In this document: positions 28,128-36,933 of the stretch, in pieces
Position numbering within the stretch: position 1 is the first letter of the stretch
Layout: each line of letters opens with the position of its first letter
Program-made: the position numbers and the translations under genes
Source: Yoonia tamlensis
Lineage (GTDB): Bacteria > Pseudomonadota > Alphaproteobacteria > Rhodobacterales > Rhodobacteraceae
Assembly (NCBI RefSeq): GCF_900115105.1
Contig: NZ_FOYP01000001.1
Location: 2,072,097-2,136,096 of the forward strand
Direction: 5' to 3'
Length of the DNA stretch: 64,000 nucleotides
Notes under the pieces: generated by a model
Seen by the model: the letters and a program-made list of their open reading frames with translations, nothing else
Database searches by the model: none
What the model was told of the DNA's origin: nothing

Positions 28128-29145
28128 CGTTCAGCGCCTGCGCCATCAGCGCGATCCCCAGCTTTGCGACTTTGCGCATCCGACCTTCGCCACTGATCAC
28201 AAAACCGACCGCGTTTTGTGCGGGAACGATTGCCAGAAGCCCGTACCAAAGCCGGTTCGACCCGTCATGCCCCCATGCCATCTGGCCCGTGCCGGGAATA
28301 CCAAACCGCATCAGCCCCATGCCATAATCGCCGCCAAGCGTGTCGGTCATCCGCTGCATATGCGCGCGGGCAAGCTGCGCATTATCGCCCTGCTCTGCCG
28401 ACAGCAAAAACCGGCCCCATGTCAACATATCCGCAATCGACAGATGCATCCGCCCCGCAGGCGTAAACACCGGCGGGTTGTCGGCGCGGGGCGCTTGTGG
28501 GGCGACGGGGCGCTTGAACAGACCCAATGCAGACCGGTGCCCGCGCAAACCGGCAGGCGGGCCGATGCCAAACGACGACAAACCAAGCGGATTTATGATG
28601 CGCGCGCGCAGCAGGTCTTCCCACGACTGCCCTGTCACCGTTTCAATCACATAGGCCGCAAAAATATAGCCGATATTGGAATATTGGAATGCACCTGGCT
28701 TTCCCGGCAATGGCGCACGCCACTGTGCCGACAGCAACTGGTGCCGGTCTTGTTTTCCGGCATATAGCGCCAGCATATCCGCGCGGTTCGGGTTGGGTTG
28801 TATTCCGGCACGATGCCCCAGAACCTGCGCGAGCGTCAGCGCCCGCCAATCGGAATGCATGTTTTCTGCGTCAAAATAGGTCGCAACAGGTGCGTCAATG
28901 TCGATCTGCCCGTCCTGCGCCAGCATCAGCACCAAAGCGGCGGTAAATGTCTTGGTAATTGATCCGATGTGCCACGCGGCATCAACGGGAACCGGCGTCA
29001 GGTCGGTGCGGCTTTTGGTGCCGCCCACATAGATTTCCGGCGCGCCACCGCCGCATTGAAACCCGAACCCGCCGGAAACCAGATTGCTTTGGGAAAACTG
29101 CTGTTCAAACGCCCTGCCAAGGGGGGAATTGCGGTTGCTGTTCAC
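28117..29145 (-). CDS. Serine beta-lactamase-like hydrolase (class C / esterase EstB family)
   Basis: A 342-residue hydrolase of the beta-lactamase/DD-peptidase fold. The nucleophile motif SITK is at about residues 62-65 and YSN at about 155-157. The C-terminal WGHDGSNRLWYG takes the place of the KTG-type motif. No signal peptide is seen, so a cytosolic esterase role is more likely than antibiotic resistance. The start is GTG at 29145, set by AGAGGAG 5-6 bases upstream; an upstream open frame reads through the efp terminator and is not used. Confidence 0.85.
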   Translation of the reverse strand: MNSNRNSPLGRAFEQQFSQSNLVSGGFGFQCGGGAPEIYVGGTKSRTDLTPVPVDAAWHIGSITKTFTAALVLMLAQDGQIDIDAPVATYFDAENMHSDWRALTLAQVLGHRAGIQPNPNRADMLALYAGKQDRHQLLSAQWRAPLPGKPGAFQYSNIGYIFAAYVIETVTGQSWEDLLRARIINPLGLSSFGIGPPAGLRGHRSALGLFKRPVAPQAPRADNPPVFTPAGRMHLSIADMLTWGRFLLSAEQGDNAQLARAHMQRMTDTLGGDYGMGLMRFGIPGTGQMAWGHDGSNRLWYGLLAIVPAQNAVGFVISGEGRMRKVAKLGIALMAQALNAKA

Positions 29146-29204
29146 GGCGGCTCCTCTTGATTTTATACGACCTAAATGGCGTTTTCTGGTCATAAAAACA
29201 AGAA

Positions 29205-29227
29205 AGACCGCCCCAAAGGGCGGCCTT
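29205..29227 (-). terminator. Terminator after efp
   Basis: Minus strand: stem AGGCCGCCC / GGGCGGTCT with loop TTTG, then TTCTTGTTTTT. It lies 24 bases downstream of the efp stop codon. Confidence 0.8.
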
Positions 29228-29250
29228 TGCAACACTTCAGGCGGTAAAAC

Positions 29251-29814
29251 CTAGGCGCGTTCAACATATTCGAAAAGTTCGGTGTTCACGACGATATCTT
29301 CGTCCTGCCCCACAAACGGCGGGATCATCACGCGCAGGCCGTTGTCCAGAATTGCGGGCTTAAAGCTGTTAGCGGCGGTCTGGCCTTTGACGACAGGCTC
29401 TGTCTCGGCGATTTTGCACACGACCTTGAGCGGCAAAGTCACGTTCAGCGCTTCTTCACCGTAATATTCGATATGAACAACCATGCCGTCTTGCAAGAAC
29501 GGGCGGCGATCGCCCAGAATATCCGCAGGCAGCGCGATTTGCTCGTAGGTTTCGCTGTCCATAAAGGTCAGCATATCGTCGGCTTCAAACAGGAATTGCT
29601 GGTCCTTTTGATCAAGCGTCACACGCTCGACCTTATCGGCAGAGCGGAACCGTTCGTTCAGCTTGCGGCCATCGCGCAGGTTTTTCAGCTCGACTTGCGC
29701 AAAAGCGCCACCCTTGCCGGGTTTGACGTGGTCGATTTTGACAGCAGCCCAAAGACCGCCTTCATGTTCCAACACATTACCTGGGCGGATTTCATTACCG
29801 TTAATTTTAGGCAT
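29251..29814 (-). CDS. efp: Translation elongation factor P
   Basis: A 187-residue EF-P that rescues ribosomes stalled at polyproline. All three barrel domains are present. The loop [12 protein letters not shown] puts a lysine at position 34, the residue modified by EpmA-type enzymes in many bacteria. The end [21 protein letters not shown] is canonical. ATG 29814 (MPKINGNEI) is the family start. It diverges from the DUF6280-like gene at 30026 and is followed by a terminator. Confidence 0.97.
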   Translation of the reverse strand: MPKINGNEIRPGNVLEHEGGLWAAVKIDHVKPGKGGAFAQVELKNLRDGRKLNERFRSADKVERVTLDQKDQQFLFEADDMLTFMDSETYEQIALPADILGDRRPFLQDGMVVHIEYYGEEALNVTLPLKVVCKIAETEPVVKGQTAANSFKPAILDNGLRVMIPPFVGQDEDIVVNTELFEYVERA

Positions 29815-30025
29815 TTGGGGCTTCACTTCGCGTTTGAGAAAGGTTGATTGATGCTGGAGAAAGCCTATATATCTACAGTGATAGGCTGGCAAGATCAGGC
29901 AAACAGCATTTGGAGCCATGCACCAAACGCATAGCTGCCATTCCAAAAGAGCGCCCCCGAATCGGGCTTAAACATGCATATTGCCCGTCACGCAAGAACT
30001 GCAAGAGCAAAATAAAGGAAGCAAG

Positions 30026-30349
30026 ATGAGAGATTTTGTCGACGGTACCGCCTTTAACAATGAACAAGGTAACCGTGCGCGCAAATTATTCGCTGCTGTT
30101 GTGCTTGCAGCACTCGATGATGCGATTGCTGATGACAAGAAATACGGCAACGGGCCGGAACAAATCGCACGCTGGGCGCGGTCACGCGACGGGCGCGAGG
30201 TGTTGTCATGCGCGGGTATCGACCCGAATGAACGTGTTGTCAGCGGTTTGATGGATTTTGTCGGCAAAGGTGTGCGCACTTCTGTTGCCCTGTCACGCGA
30301 AGAAAGCGAACGTCGCAACGCGGCCGAACAGGAAGCACGCGCTGCCTAG
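30026..30349 (+). CDS. Small conserved Rhodobacteraceae protein (DUF6280-like)
   Basis: A 107-residue soluble, helical protein: MRDFVDGTAFNNEQGNRAR, a hydrophobic helix KLFAAVVLAALDDAI, then ARWARSRDGREVLSCAGIDP. I recall this as a DUF6280 protein restricted to Rhodobacterales; no function is known. AAGGAAG 3-10 bases before ATG 30026 sets the start. It has its own promoter region (divergent from efp) and terminator. Confidence 0.75.
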   Translation: MRDFVDGTAFNNEQGNRARKLFAAVVLAALDDAIADDKKYGNGPEQIARWARSRDGREVLSCAGIDPNERVVSGLMDFVGKGVRTSVALSREESERRNAAEQEARAA

Positions 30350-30381
30350 GCACATTGCACAGCTTCGTAAAAGTTTTATGA

Positions 30382-30412
30382 ACGCGCGGCCCCTCGGGGC
30401 TGCGTTTTTGTT
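30382..30412 (+). terminator. Terminator after the DUF6280-like gene
   Basis: Hairpin CGCGCGGCCCC / GGGGCTGCG, with wobble pairs, followed by TTTTTGTTTG, about 33 bases after the stop codon. Confidence 0.75.
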
Positions 30413-30467
30413 TGTGGCAATGCCCGCGTTTGCATATCCCTAGCGCAACAGGACTGGCAGGACGCAA

Positions 30468-31919
30468 ATGACCAAAGCAATCATGATCCAAGGCGCAGGA
30501 TCCAATGTGGGGAAATCCATGTTGGTGGCGGGCATCGCGCGCGCCTGCGTCAAACGCGGACTGTCGGTCGCGCCGTTCAAGCCGCAAAACATGTCCAACA
30601 ATGCCGCCGTCACTGCCGACGGGGGGGAAATCGGCCGCGCACAGGCGTTGCAGGCGCTTGCCTGCGGGCTCGCGCCGCTGGTGGATATGAACCCTGTGCT
30701 GCTAAAGCCTGAAACTGACACAGGCGCGCAAGTCATCGTGCAAGGCAAACGCTTTGCCACGCTACGGGCGCGCGATTACGGCAAACAAAAAGCCCAGTTG
30801 ATGCCTGCAGTTCTGGACAGTTTCCGGCGCATCGCACAGGGGCGCGATCTGGTGATCATCGAAGGCGCAGGCAGCCCCGCCGAAGTAAACCTGCGCGCGG
30901 GCGATATTGCCAATATGGGCTTTGCCGCTGCGGCAAACGTGCCTGTTGTGCTGGTCGGTGACATTGATCGCGGTGGCGTCATCGCGCAACTGGTTGGCAC
31001 CCATGCGGTGTTGCCAGACGATGACCGCGCCTTGATCAAAGGCTTTGCCGTCAACAAATTTCGCGGCGATACCAGCCTCTTCACCGACGGGATGGCCACG
31101 ATTGCGGCGCGCACAGACTGGGCCGATCTGGGGGTGATCCCCTGGTTTGGCGACGCATGGCGCCTGCCCGCCGAAGATGTGATGGACATCGCCAGCCGCA
31201 AAAGCGGCGCAATCAAAATCGCCGTGCCGCGCCTGAACCGGATCGCCAATTTTGACGATCTTGACCCGCTGTCAGCCACCCCCGGCGTCAGTGTTGACAT
31301 CATCAACCCCGGTCGGCCCCTGCCTGGTGATGCGGATCTGGTCATTATCCCCGGATCAAAATCCACCATCGCCGATCTTGCCGATTTTCGCGCGCAGGGC
31401 TGGGATATCGATTTGCAGGCCCATATCAGGCGCGGCGGGCATGTCTTGGGGATCTGCGGCGGCTACCAGATGCTAGGCAGACAGATCATCGACGATGACG
31501 GCATCGAAGGGCCGCCCAGCCGTGTCAACGGCTTGGGCCATCTGGATGTTACAACGGTGATGAAACCGCAAAAACGGCTGGCCCTGTCACGTGCGACATA
31601 TCTGCCGACGGGCGATGCGGTGGACGGGTATGAAATCCATATCGGCGAAACCGACGGGCCGGATTGCGCACAGGCATTTCTGTCGCTCGACGGGCGGCCC
31701 GAAGGCGCCGCGTCACCCGACGGGCGGGTCAAGGGGTGCTATGTGCACGGGCTTTTTGCGGCGGACAGGTTCAGAGCCGCATTTCTGGCGGCGCTTGGCA
31801 AACCTGTGGCTGCATATGACTACGGGCGCGGCGTCGAACAGACGCTGGACGCGCTTGCCGCGCATCTTGAAACACATATGGATCTGGACAGGCTGCTTGC
31901 GCTTGCCGGGAAAATCTAG
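30468..31919 (+). CDS. cobQ: Cobyric acid synthase
   Basis: A 483-residue glutamine amidotransferase that amidates four side chains of adenosylcobyrinic a,c-diamide in cobalamin synthesis. The N-terminal P-loop GAGSNVGKS (residues 9-17) belongs to the dethiobiotin-synthase-like domain. The C-terminal class I amidotransferase has the nucleophile Cys330 in LGICGGYQM and His427 in CYVHGLF. No other cob gene or cobalamin riboswitch is in the window, so the gene stands alone. It ends with a 4-base overlap with the convergent unknown gene. Confidence 0.95.
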   Translation: MTKAIMIQGAGSNVGKSMLVAGIARACVKRGLSVAPFKPQNMSNNAAVTADGGEIGRAQALQALACGLAPLVDMNPVLLKPETDTGAQVIVQGKRFATLRARDYGKQKAQLMPAVLDSFRRIAQGRDLVIIEGAGSPAEVNLRAGDIANMGFAAAANVPVVLVGDIDRGGVIAQLVGTHAVLPDDDRALIKGFAVNKFRGDTSLFTDGMATIAARTDWADLGVIPWFGDAWRLPAEDVMDIASRKSGAIKIAVPRLNRIANFDDLDPLSATPGVSVDIINPGRPLPGDADLVIIPGSKSTIADLADFRAQGWDIDLQAHIRRGGHVLGICGGYQMLGRQIIDDDGIEGPPSRVNGLGHLDVTTVMKPQKRLALSRATYLPTGDAVDGYEIHIGETDGPDCAQAFLSLDGRPEGAASPDGRVKGCYVHGLFAADRFRAAFLAALGKPVAAYDYGRGVEQTLDALAAHLETHMDLDRLLALAGKI

Positions 31920-32572
31920 TCGAGCCCCTTGCTCACCAGAACGCGGTTGATCTCGCGGCGGACCAGCTTGCGCACGTTGCGGGTGATACGTTCACCCAAT
32001 TCGCCGCTAAGTTCCTGATGCACAATTTCAACGACCAGCTCGCGCAGCGCGTCTTCGTCGATACCGACGGCAGGGGCATCGTCATCAGCGACTTCTTGCT
32101 CATCACCCAATGCCATGCGCAGGATCGGCGGGTATTCGGGCAGTTTTGACGAATCAACAAGCCGCGACTGAAATGCCGCCGCAGCCCATTCGGTATCATC
32201 TAAATTCTCGCCTTCATCGGCTTCCCAATCGTCGGCCTGCGATGTCACTGCGGCTTCCAATTCGGCGATGGTTGCCTCAAGCCCTGCGCGCTCTGAACGG
32301 TTGTTCGGCTCAAGCACAAGGATTTTGCTGACCTCATCGGCATGCCGAAATGCAGGTTCTTCGTTGGTTTCGTGAGCATCTGTTGCAGGTTCAGCCTGCG
32401 GTGCGGGCATCGCGGGCGCTTGCGGAACATCCACGCGCCACGCCGGTGTCAGGATCAGACGTTCGATCACACCGCTCGGGGCGGGTTGTTCACCGGTACG
32501 GACAGAAACCAGATTGCGCACTGATCTTAGCAATGCATCGTCAACATTACCCGTGCGTGCCGTATGAGACAT
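31916..32572 (-). CDS. Unknown acidic protein with PopZ-like C-terminal helix
   Basis: A 218-residue protein I do not recognise by name. Residues 1-30 are moderately basic; residues 45-175 are a Pro/Ala/Glu/Asp-rich, probably disordered linker; residues 170-218 form a conserved amphipathic region ([30 protein letters not shown]). This layout - disordered acidic middle plus C-terminal oligomerisation helices ending in a VRREI-type motif - resembles alphaproteobacterial PopZ (DUF2497), but sequence identity looks low. It is upstream of nothing on its strand and convergent with cobQ. Confidence 0.6.
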   Translation of the reverse strand: MSHTARTGNVDDALLRSVRNLVSVRTGEQPAPSGVIERLILTPAWRVDVPQAPAMPAPQAEPATDAHETNEEPAFRHADEVSKILVLEPNNRSERAGLEATIAELEAAVTSQADDWEADEGENLDDTEWAAAAFQSRLVDSSKLPEYPPILRMALGDEQEVADDDAPAVGIDEDALRELVVEIVHQELSGELGERITRNVRKLVRREINRVLVSKGLD

Positions 32573-32640
32573 GGTGTTTCCCTCGTTCCGTAGCCTTGGT
32601 TAAAAGCTAACTGATAACGAGATGTTAAACAACTATTAGC

Positions 32641-34014
32641 TTATTCTTCGCCAATCGCGCGCAGCACCCGATCAAGCGCGCGGCCCTGCTCGGACAAAAG
32701 CGGCGGCGCGTCTTTGACCAAATTGTAATAGGCCGCTGGATCATATTGCTGCACGGGCAGGCGCAGATGTTCGGCTGTCAACAGCCCCATCGCGGCCAAT
32801 ACCGCATAGGATGCGATCACCTCGTCTGCCTGACTGGAAATGCGGCTGGCTTGGGCATCCAGCAGTTCCTGCTCTGCGTTCAATACCTCGAGCGTGGTGC
32901 GTGACCCGAGCGTTGCTTCCTCGCGGATGCCTTCAAATGCCACGCGGGCCGCAGAAATCTGACGGTCAGAGGCTTCGCGCGATGCGCGCGCAATTTGCAA
33001 CGATGCATAGGCATTGCCAACCTGCTGTTCGACGCTCGCCATGGTCAGATATAGCCCCGAACGTGCCGCATCACGGCGCGCGATCAGCTGCCGCATGGCG
33101 CTGGCGATCTGGCCACCGGCATAAATCGGGCCGCCGACGCTGATCCCGATTTGACCGGCCTCAACCGAATCCTGATTGGTGGAAATGGATCCGTCAATCG
33201 TGACCGACGGCATGACCGCCGCTTCACCGCGCTGGATATTCAGCTCTGCGGCGGCAACGGTATGCTGGACTTCGCGCACGCTGGGGTGGTTGCGCACGGC
33301 GTAATCTTTGGCTTCTGTCACGGTTTGCGACACTGGCGCGGGCGACACGGCCGCCGCACCGCTGGGCATATGGCCGATAGCCGCGTTATATTCTTCCATC
33401 GACTTCACCAAAGCCCCTTGGGCTGCTGCCAACAGGCTGCGCGCACCGGCAAGCCGCGCTTCGGCTGATGCGACATCGGTACGGGTCACTTCGCCCACTT
33501 CGAACCGGTCTTGGGCGGCGCGGAATTCTTGGGTGATTACGCGCACGTTGCTTTCGCGCAGTTGCACAAATTCCTGATCGCGGCGCACATTCATATAGGC
33601 CTGTACTGCGCGCAGCAGAATATCCTGTTCAACGCCGATCAGGGTCTGACGGGTGCTTAGCACCAGTTCTTTTTGCGCATCAACCGCCAAACGGCCGGTG
33701 CCCCCGTCATATAGCGTAAAGCTGCCGCTGATCGCCGCAATTGCGGTATTGGTCGCCGCACGTTGTGATGCAGGCAAGGCATTGTTGATCGAACTTGATG
33801 CGGAAATCGACCAGTTGATCACCGGCAATGTCGCCCCGACCGCAAGCGCGACATCTTCGTCAGCGGCCCGCAGCAAGGCACGGTTTTGCTCCAGCAAACC
33901 CGAATTATTATAGGCCGCCGTCAAGGCCGCCGACAGGGTTTCCGCCTGCGCGGCCGGACTTGCGAAAGCAACAAAAGCGACTGCGACAGCAGCAAACCGA
34001 TTGCGTTTGATCAT
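32641..34014 (-). CDS. tolC: TolC-family outer-membrane efflux protein
   Basis: A 457-residue outer-membrane channel for type I secretion and drug efflux. Signal peptide MIKRNRFAAVAVAFVAFASPAAQA precedes two OEP repeats with long alpha-helical barrel segments (ILLRAVQAYMNVRRDQEFVQL and the matching ASVEQQVGNAYASLQIARAS). The start is taken at 34014 because it leaves a normal signal peptide; an ATG at 34056, 9 bases after the upstream methyltransferase stop, would add 14 residues. No ABC or membrane-fusion partner is nearby. It is in an operon with the PCMT-like gene. Confidence 0.92.
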   Translation of the reverse strand: MIKRNRFAAVAVAFVAFASPAAQAETLSAALTAAYNNSGLLEQNRALLRAADEDVALAVGATLPVINWSISASSSINNALPASQRAATNTAIAAISGSFTLYDGGTGRLAVDAQKELVLSTRQTLIGVEQDILLRAVQAYMNVRRDQEFVQLRESNVRVITQEFRAAQDRFEVGEVTRTDVASAEARLAGARSLLAAAQGALVKSMEEYNAAIGHMPSGAAAVSPAPVSQTVTEAKDYAVRNHPSVREVQHTVAAAELNIQRGEAAVMPSVTIDGSISTNQDSVEAGQIGISVGGPIYAGGQIASAMRQLIARRDAARSGLYLTMASVEQQVGNAYASLQIARASREASDRQISAARVAFEGIREEATLGSRTTLEVLNAEQELLDAQASRISSQADEVIASYAVLAAMGLLTAEHLRLPVQQYDPAAYYNLVKDAPPLLSEQGRALDRVLRAIGEE

Positions 34015-34064
34015 GGGTTTCTCACTTGTTTGTTTGCTGCGCGCTTTGCCAGTCATTCTACGGA

Positions 34065-34718
34065 TTAAAGCGCGAATTCCGTCGTTTTTGTGAAACCCGC
34101 GACCAAAGGTGCGCTTGCGTTAAAGGCAAACCGCCAGTTCACCACGCCGTCAAGCTTGTGACCGACACGCACAACGCCAAGGCTGCCCTCGGCAAAGATA
34201 CAGGCAATCCGGCCACCGTCACGCAACTGCGCAAGCACCGCGTCAGGCACGGTTTCGACGGCGCCTTGCACCATAATAATATCAAATGGCCCCGATTTTG
34301 CAGAACCTTCAGCCAAGGGGCCTGTCATGACCGCCGCATTGTCGATGCCTTGGGCAGACAGCAGGGTTTGCGCCTCTTCGGCGCGGGCTTCGTTGTCTTC
34401 GACAGCCACAACAAATTCGCACATATGCGCCAGCACCGCAGTGGAATAGCCCATCCCGCAGGCCAGATCCAACGCCACATGCCCCGGCTGGATATCGAGC
34501 GCATCCAGCATTTTGCCCAATGTGCGCGGTTCCAGCACCGTGCGACCGCCGCCGATGTCAATATTTTCGCCGACATAGGCCGCTTCGCGCAGGTTGTCGG
34601 GGACAAACTGTTCGCGTGGCACAGCCAGCATCGCGTCAATGATCGGAAATTTGGTTACATCAGAAGGGCGCACCTGTGTGTCGACCATCATTGTGCGGCG
34701 GGTGGTATAGTCTGTCAC
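34065..34718 (-). CDS. Protein-L-isoaspartate O-methyltransferase-like protein
   Basis: A 217-residue SAM-dependent methyltransferase of the PCMT family. The SAM-binding motif I is LDLACGMGYST (residues 83-93), preceded by PREQFVP and GENIDIGGGRTVLEP, the latter in place of the usual SQPY/ISQP loop. The substitution means the isoaspartate repair activity is uncertain. It is directly upstream of tolC, a pairing that I recall as common in this family of bacteria; the functional link is unknown. Confidence 0.82.
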   Translation of the reverse strand: MTDYTTRRTMMVDTQVRPSDVTKFPIIDAMLAVPREQFVPDNLREAAYVGENIDIGGGRTVLEPRTLGKMLDALDIQPGHVALDLACGMGYSTAVLAHMCEFVVAVEDNEARAEEAQTLLSAQGIDNAAVMTGPLAEGSAKSGPFDIIMVQGAVETVPDAVLAQLRDGGRIACIFAEGSLGVVRVGHKLDGVVNWRFAFNASAPLVAGFTKTTEFAL

Positions 34719-34841
34719 GATCTAAACTCTTTCGTTCAGTATGGTTTGATGTTTCATGCCACACAAGGGCGTCCACGGCAACGATTGATCTAGTCATGCA
34801 CGCGCGTCAGCGCAAGCGCGGGGTGCACAACTTTCTATGTG

Positions 34842-35915
34842 CTACGCCCCGACGGGCACGATGTGATTGTCCCAAGCCAGCGGCGCGCGCGCCCCAAGCT
34901 GTAGCTGCCCTTGGGCAATCTGGCCCAATTGCCCCTGCCCGTTGCTGATAATGAACCCCGCGCCACGTGCAGCAACGCCGCCCGCGTCAACCGCCACGAT
35001 CTGATGGCTGAGCGCATTTGTCGCGACATCGAATACCTGCGTCACCCCGCCCACGGGCGATGTCACCGCAACCTGATCACCGGCACGTGAAAACGCGATG
35101 CTGCCGACATAGCCGCGCATCGCGCGCATGTGGTCCGCGGATGCCGCGAGCGGCACAATCGGCTGCCCCTGCCGATGGAGCCCAGCCAAAACCGCAGGGT
35201 CACCGTCGCCCTGCCATTGCATCCCGAATGCCACCTGCCCGTCCGCGACATCCAGATGACGGATCGAATTCTTGTGCATATCCGGTGCAAGCGCCACAGT
35301 TTCGACCACCAGCCCATCGTGCAGATAGGCCAGATTAGGGGCCATAGTCGCGATATTGAGCTTTGTGCGGCCGCTGTCTGGATGCGTGTCGATCCCGCCA
35401 TTGGCGACCACAAAAATATCGCTATCCCCCATACGTTTGATTTCATGCGGACCGATCCCGCCGCTGGCAAATTCGCCCGCGCGGGTATAGCCTGCCCGCA
35501 CATCCCAAACGCCAATGCGCCCTTGTCCGGCTTCAAAGTCGTTTTCGGTCGTCAACAGCCAGTCACCATCCGCCGAAAACGCGCCATGCCCGTAGAAATG
35601 GCGCCCGCGTGGCGCTGTCATTGTCGATTTCTGCAAGCCGCTTGCGCAATCAATCACCGTCGCAAATGTCCCCGGGCGGCGGGCAAAGGCAACGGCTTCG
35701 GGCCGTGTCGGATGTGCCGCCGCCGCATGGCCGCGCGCGGGCAGCGGGATCTGGAACACAATCGCATCGCCCGCACCGATCCCGCACAGCACATAGGACC
35801 CGTCGGGCAAGGCTGCCGCCGCAACAAATTGCGGCGATCCGGCGTCGGCCCATGTCGGCGTTGGCGCAAGCCCCGTCGCCAAAAGCCCTGCTAAAAACTG
35901 CCGCCTGCTGGTCAT
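34842..35915 (-). CDS. DUF1513 protein with twin-arginine signal, last gene of the iron operon
   Basis: A 357-residue protein. The N-terminus MTSRRQFLAGLLATGLAPT is a Tat signal (SRRQFLAG), so it is exported folded. The mature part reads as a beta-propeller: repeated strand motifs such as GRHFYGHGAFSADGDWLLTTEND, GRIGVWDVRAG and GYVGSIAFSRAGDQVAVTSP. DUF1513 members regularly accompany imelysins. Its ATG lies two bases after the stop of the upstream imelysin gene (TGATATG), indicating coupling. Cofactor unknown. Confidence 0.88.
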   Translation of the reverse strand: MTSRRQFLAGLLATGLAPTPTWADAGSPQFVAAAALPDGSYVLCGIGAGDAIVFQIPLPARGHAAAAHPTRPEAVAFARRPGTFATVIDCASGLQKSTMTAPRGRHFYGHGAFSADGDWLLTTENDFEAGQGRIGVWDVRAGYTRAGEFASGGIGPHEIKRMGDSDIFVVANGGIDTHPDSGRTKLNIATMAPNLAYLHDGLVVETVALAPDMHKNSIRHLDVADGQVAFGMQWQGDGDPAVLAGLHRQGQPIVPLAASADHMRAMRGYVGSIAFSRAGDQVAVTSPVGGVTQVFDVATNALSHQIVAVDAGGVAARGAGFIISNGQGQLGQIAQGQLQLGARAPLAWDNHIVPVGA

Positions 35916-35916
35916 A

Positions 35917-36933
35917 TCAATCGCCGTCCAGCGCGTTGAACCCTGCCACAACGCCCAGCTTTGGCCCCAGATCATTGCGCACGGTCGCGCGGATCGCATC
36001 GATCGATTGCTTGAGAACCTCTATCGCGAACCGCCCGCTAGGGTCGGTAACACCTGCAAATACCGGATCATCAAGCTGCGCCACGCGGGCTTGCGCGCGG
36101 GCAAACCCGTCCGCAACCACGTCAGATACCTGCGCATCACCCGCTGCCAAAATCTGCGCCAGTTCACCAATCGCCGCCAGTGACAGCGCAACATGGTGCG
36201 CCGATCGGCCAGAGCGCCAGACTTCGGCGCGTGTTGGACGCGGGCGGTCAAACGTGCCCAACGGACGGCCCAGACGCGTATCACCCAAGAATTCCAAACC
36301 CGTGGATACCGCTTTGAACAGCTCTTGGGCGGCTTCTTCTTGGGTGCGGTAATGGCCCGTTTGCGATGGCGCGCGCATATCCGCAGCGTATGTACCGCGC
36401 CAATCCGCATCAATCGCACTGGCGAGCGCGGCAATATCCGCAGTCACGGTCTGGACCAGCGCGCAGCGGTAGGCCGCATCGCCCGCCGCCAGCGCCGCGT
36501 CATCATAAAGCAGGAATTCCAGCGCATAGAACCCGCGCGCGGCGATCGACACATCGGCATAGGCATCAGCATCCAGACCAATCGGGTCTTCGTCCGCGAT
36601 CAATGACAGCAAACTGCGCGGGGTCACGCCGCGGCTATCGGGCCAAAACGCCAGCGCAAAGGCGCGGTCATCGTGCTCGGTCGGGCCAAAACGCAGGTGG
36701 CTGACCCCGACCCATGCGTCAAAGGCCGTGCCGTAGGCAGCGCGCAGCGCAGGCGACGCGGCATCGCAATTATCCTGCGCCACGTTGGCAAGCTGCTGCG
36801 CATCTGTCGCCAGCCGTTCAAACCGCGGCAAGATATGGGCGTCAATGGCTGCGCCAGTCACATCTGACAGCGATTGCGCGCTGACAGCACCTGCCCCCAA
36901 AAATATTGCGATTGCACAAAACAGACGTTTCAT
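35917..36933 (-). CDS. Imelysin (peptidase M75) family protein, second copy, altered metal motif
   Basis: A 338-residue periplasmic protein; signal peptide MKRLFCAIAIFLGAGAVSA. It has the imelysin helical-bundle pattern (AYGTAFDAWVGVSHLRFGPTE). The family GxHxxE motif is replaced by GFYALE (residues 134-139): the metal-ligand histidine is tyrosine at 136. Loss of this ligand suggests a structural or partner role relative to the intact copy at 38505. Its start overlaps the di-heme gene (ATGA), and its stop touches the DUF1513 gene. Confidence 0.87.
   Translation of the reverse strand: MKRLFCAIAIFLGAGAVSAQSLSDVTGAAIDAHILPRFERLATDAQQLANVAQDNCDAASPALRAAYGTAFDAWVGVSHLRFGPTEHDDRAFALAFWPDSRGVTPRSLLSLIADEDPIGLDADAYADVSIAARGFYALEFLLYDDAALAAGDAAYRCALVQTVTADIAALASAIDADWRGTYAADMRAPSQTGHYRTQEEAAQELFKAVSTGLEFLGDTRLGRPLGTFDRPRPTRAEVWRSGRSAHHVALSLAAIGELAQILAAGDAQVSDVVADGFARAQARVAQLDDPVFAGVTDPSGRFAIEVLKQSIDAIRATVRNDLGPKLGVVAGFNALDGD

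Noticed and set aside
28117..29145. Calling the serine hydrolase an antibiotic-resistance beta-lactamase
   Set aside because: No signal peptide and no KTG-type motif; the esterase/peptidase-like branch is more likely.
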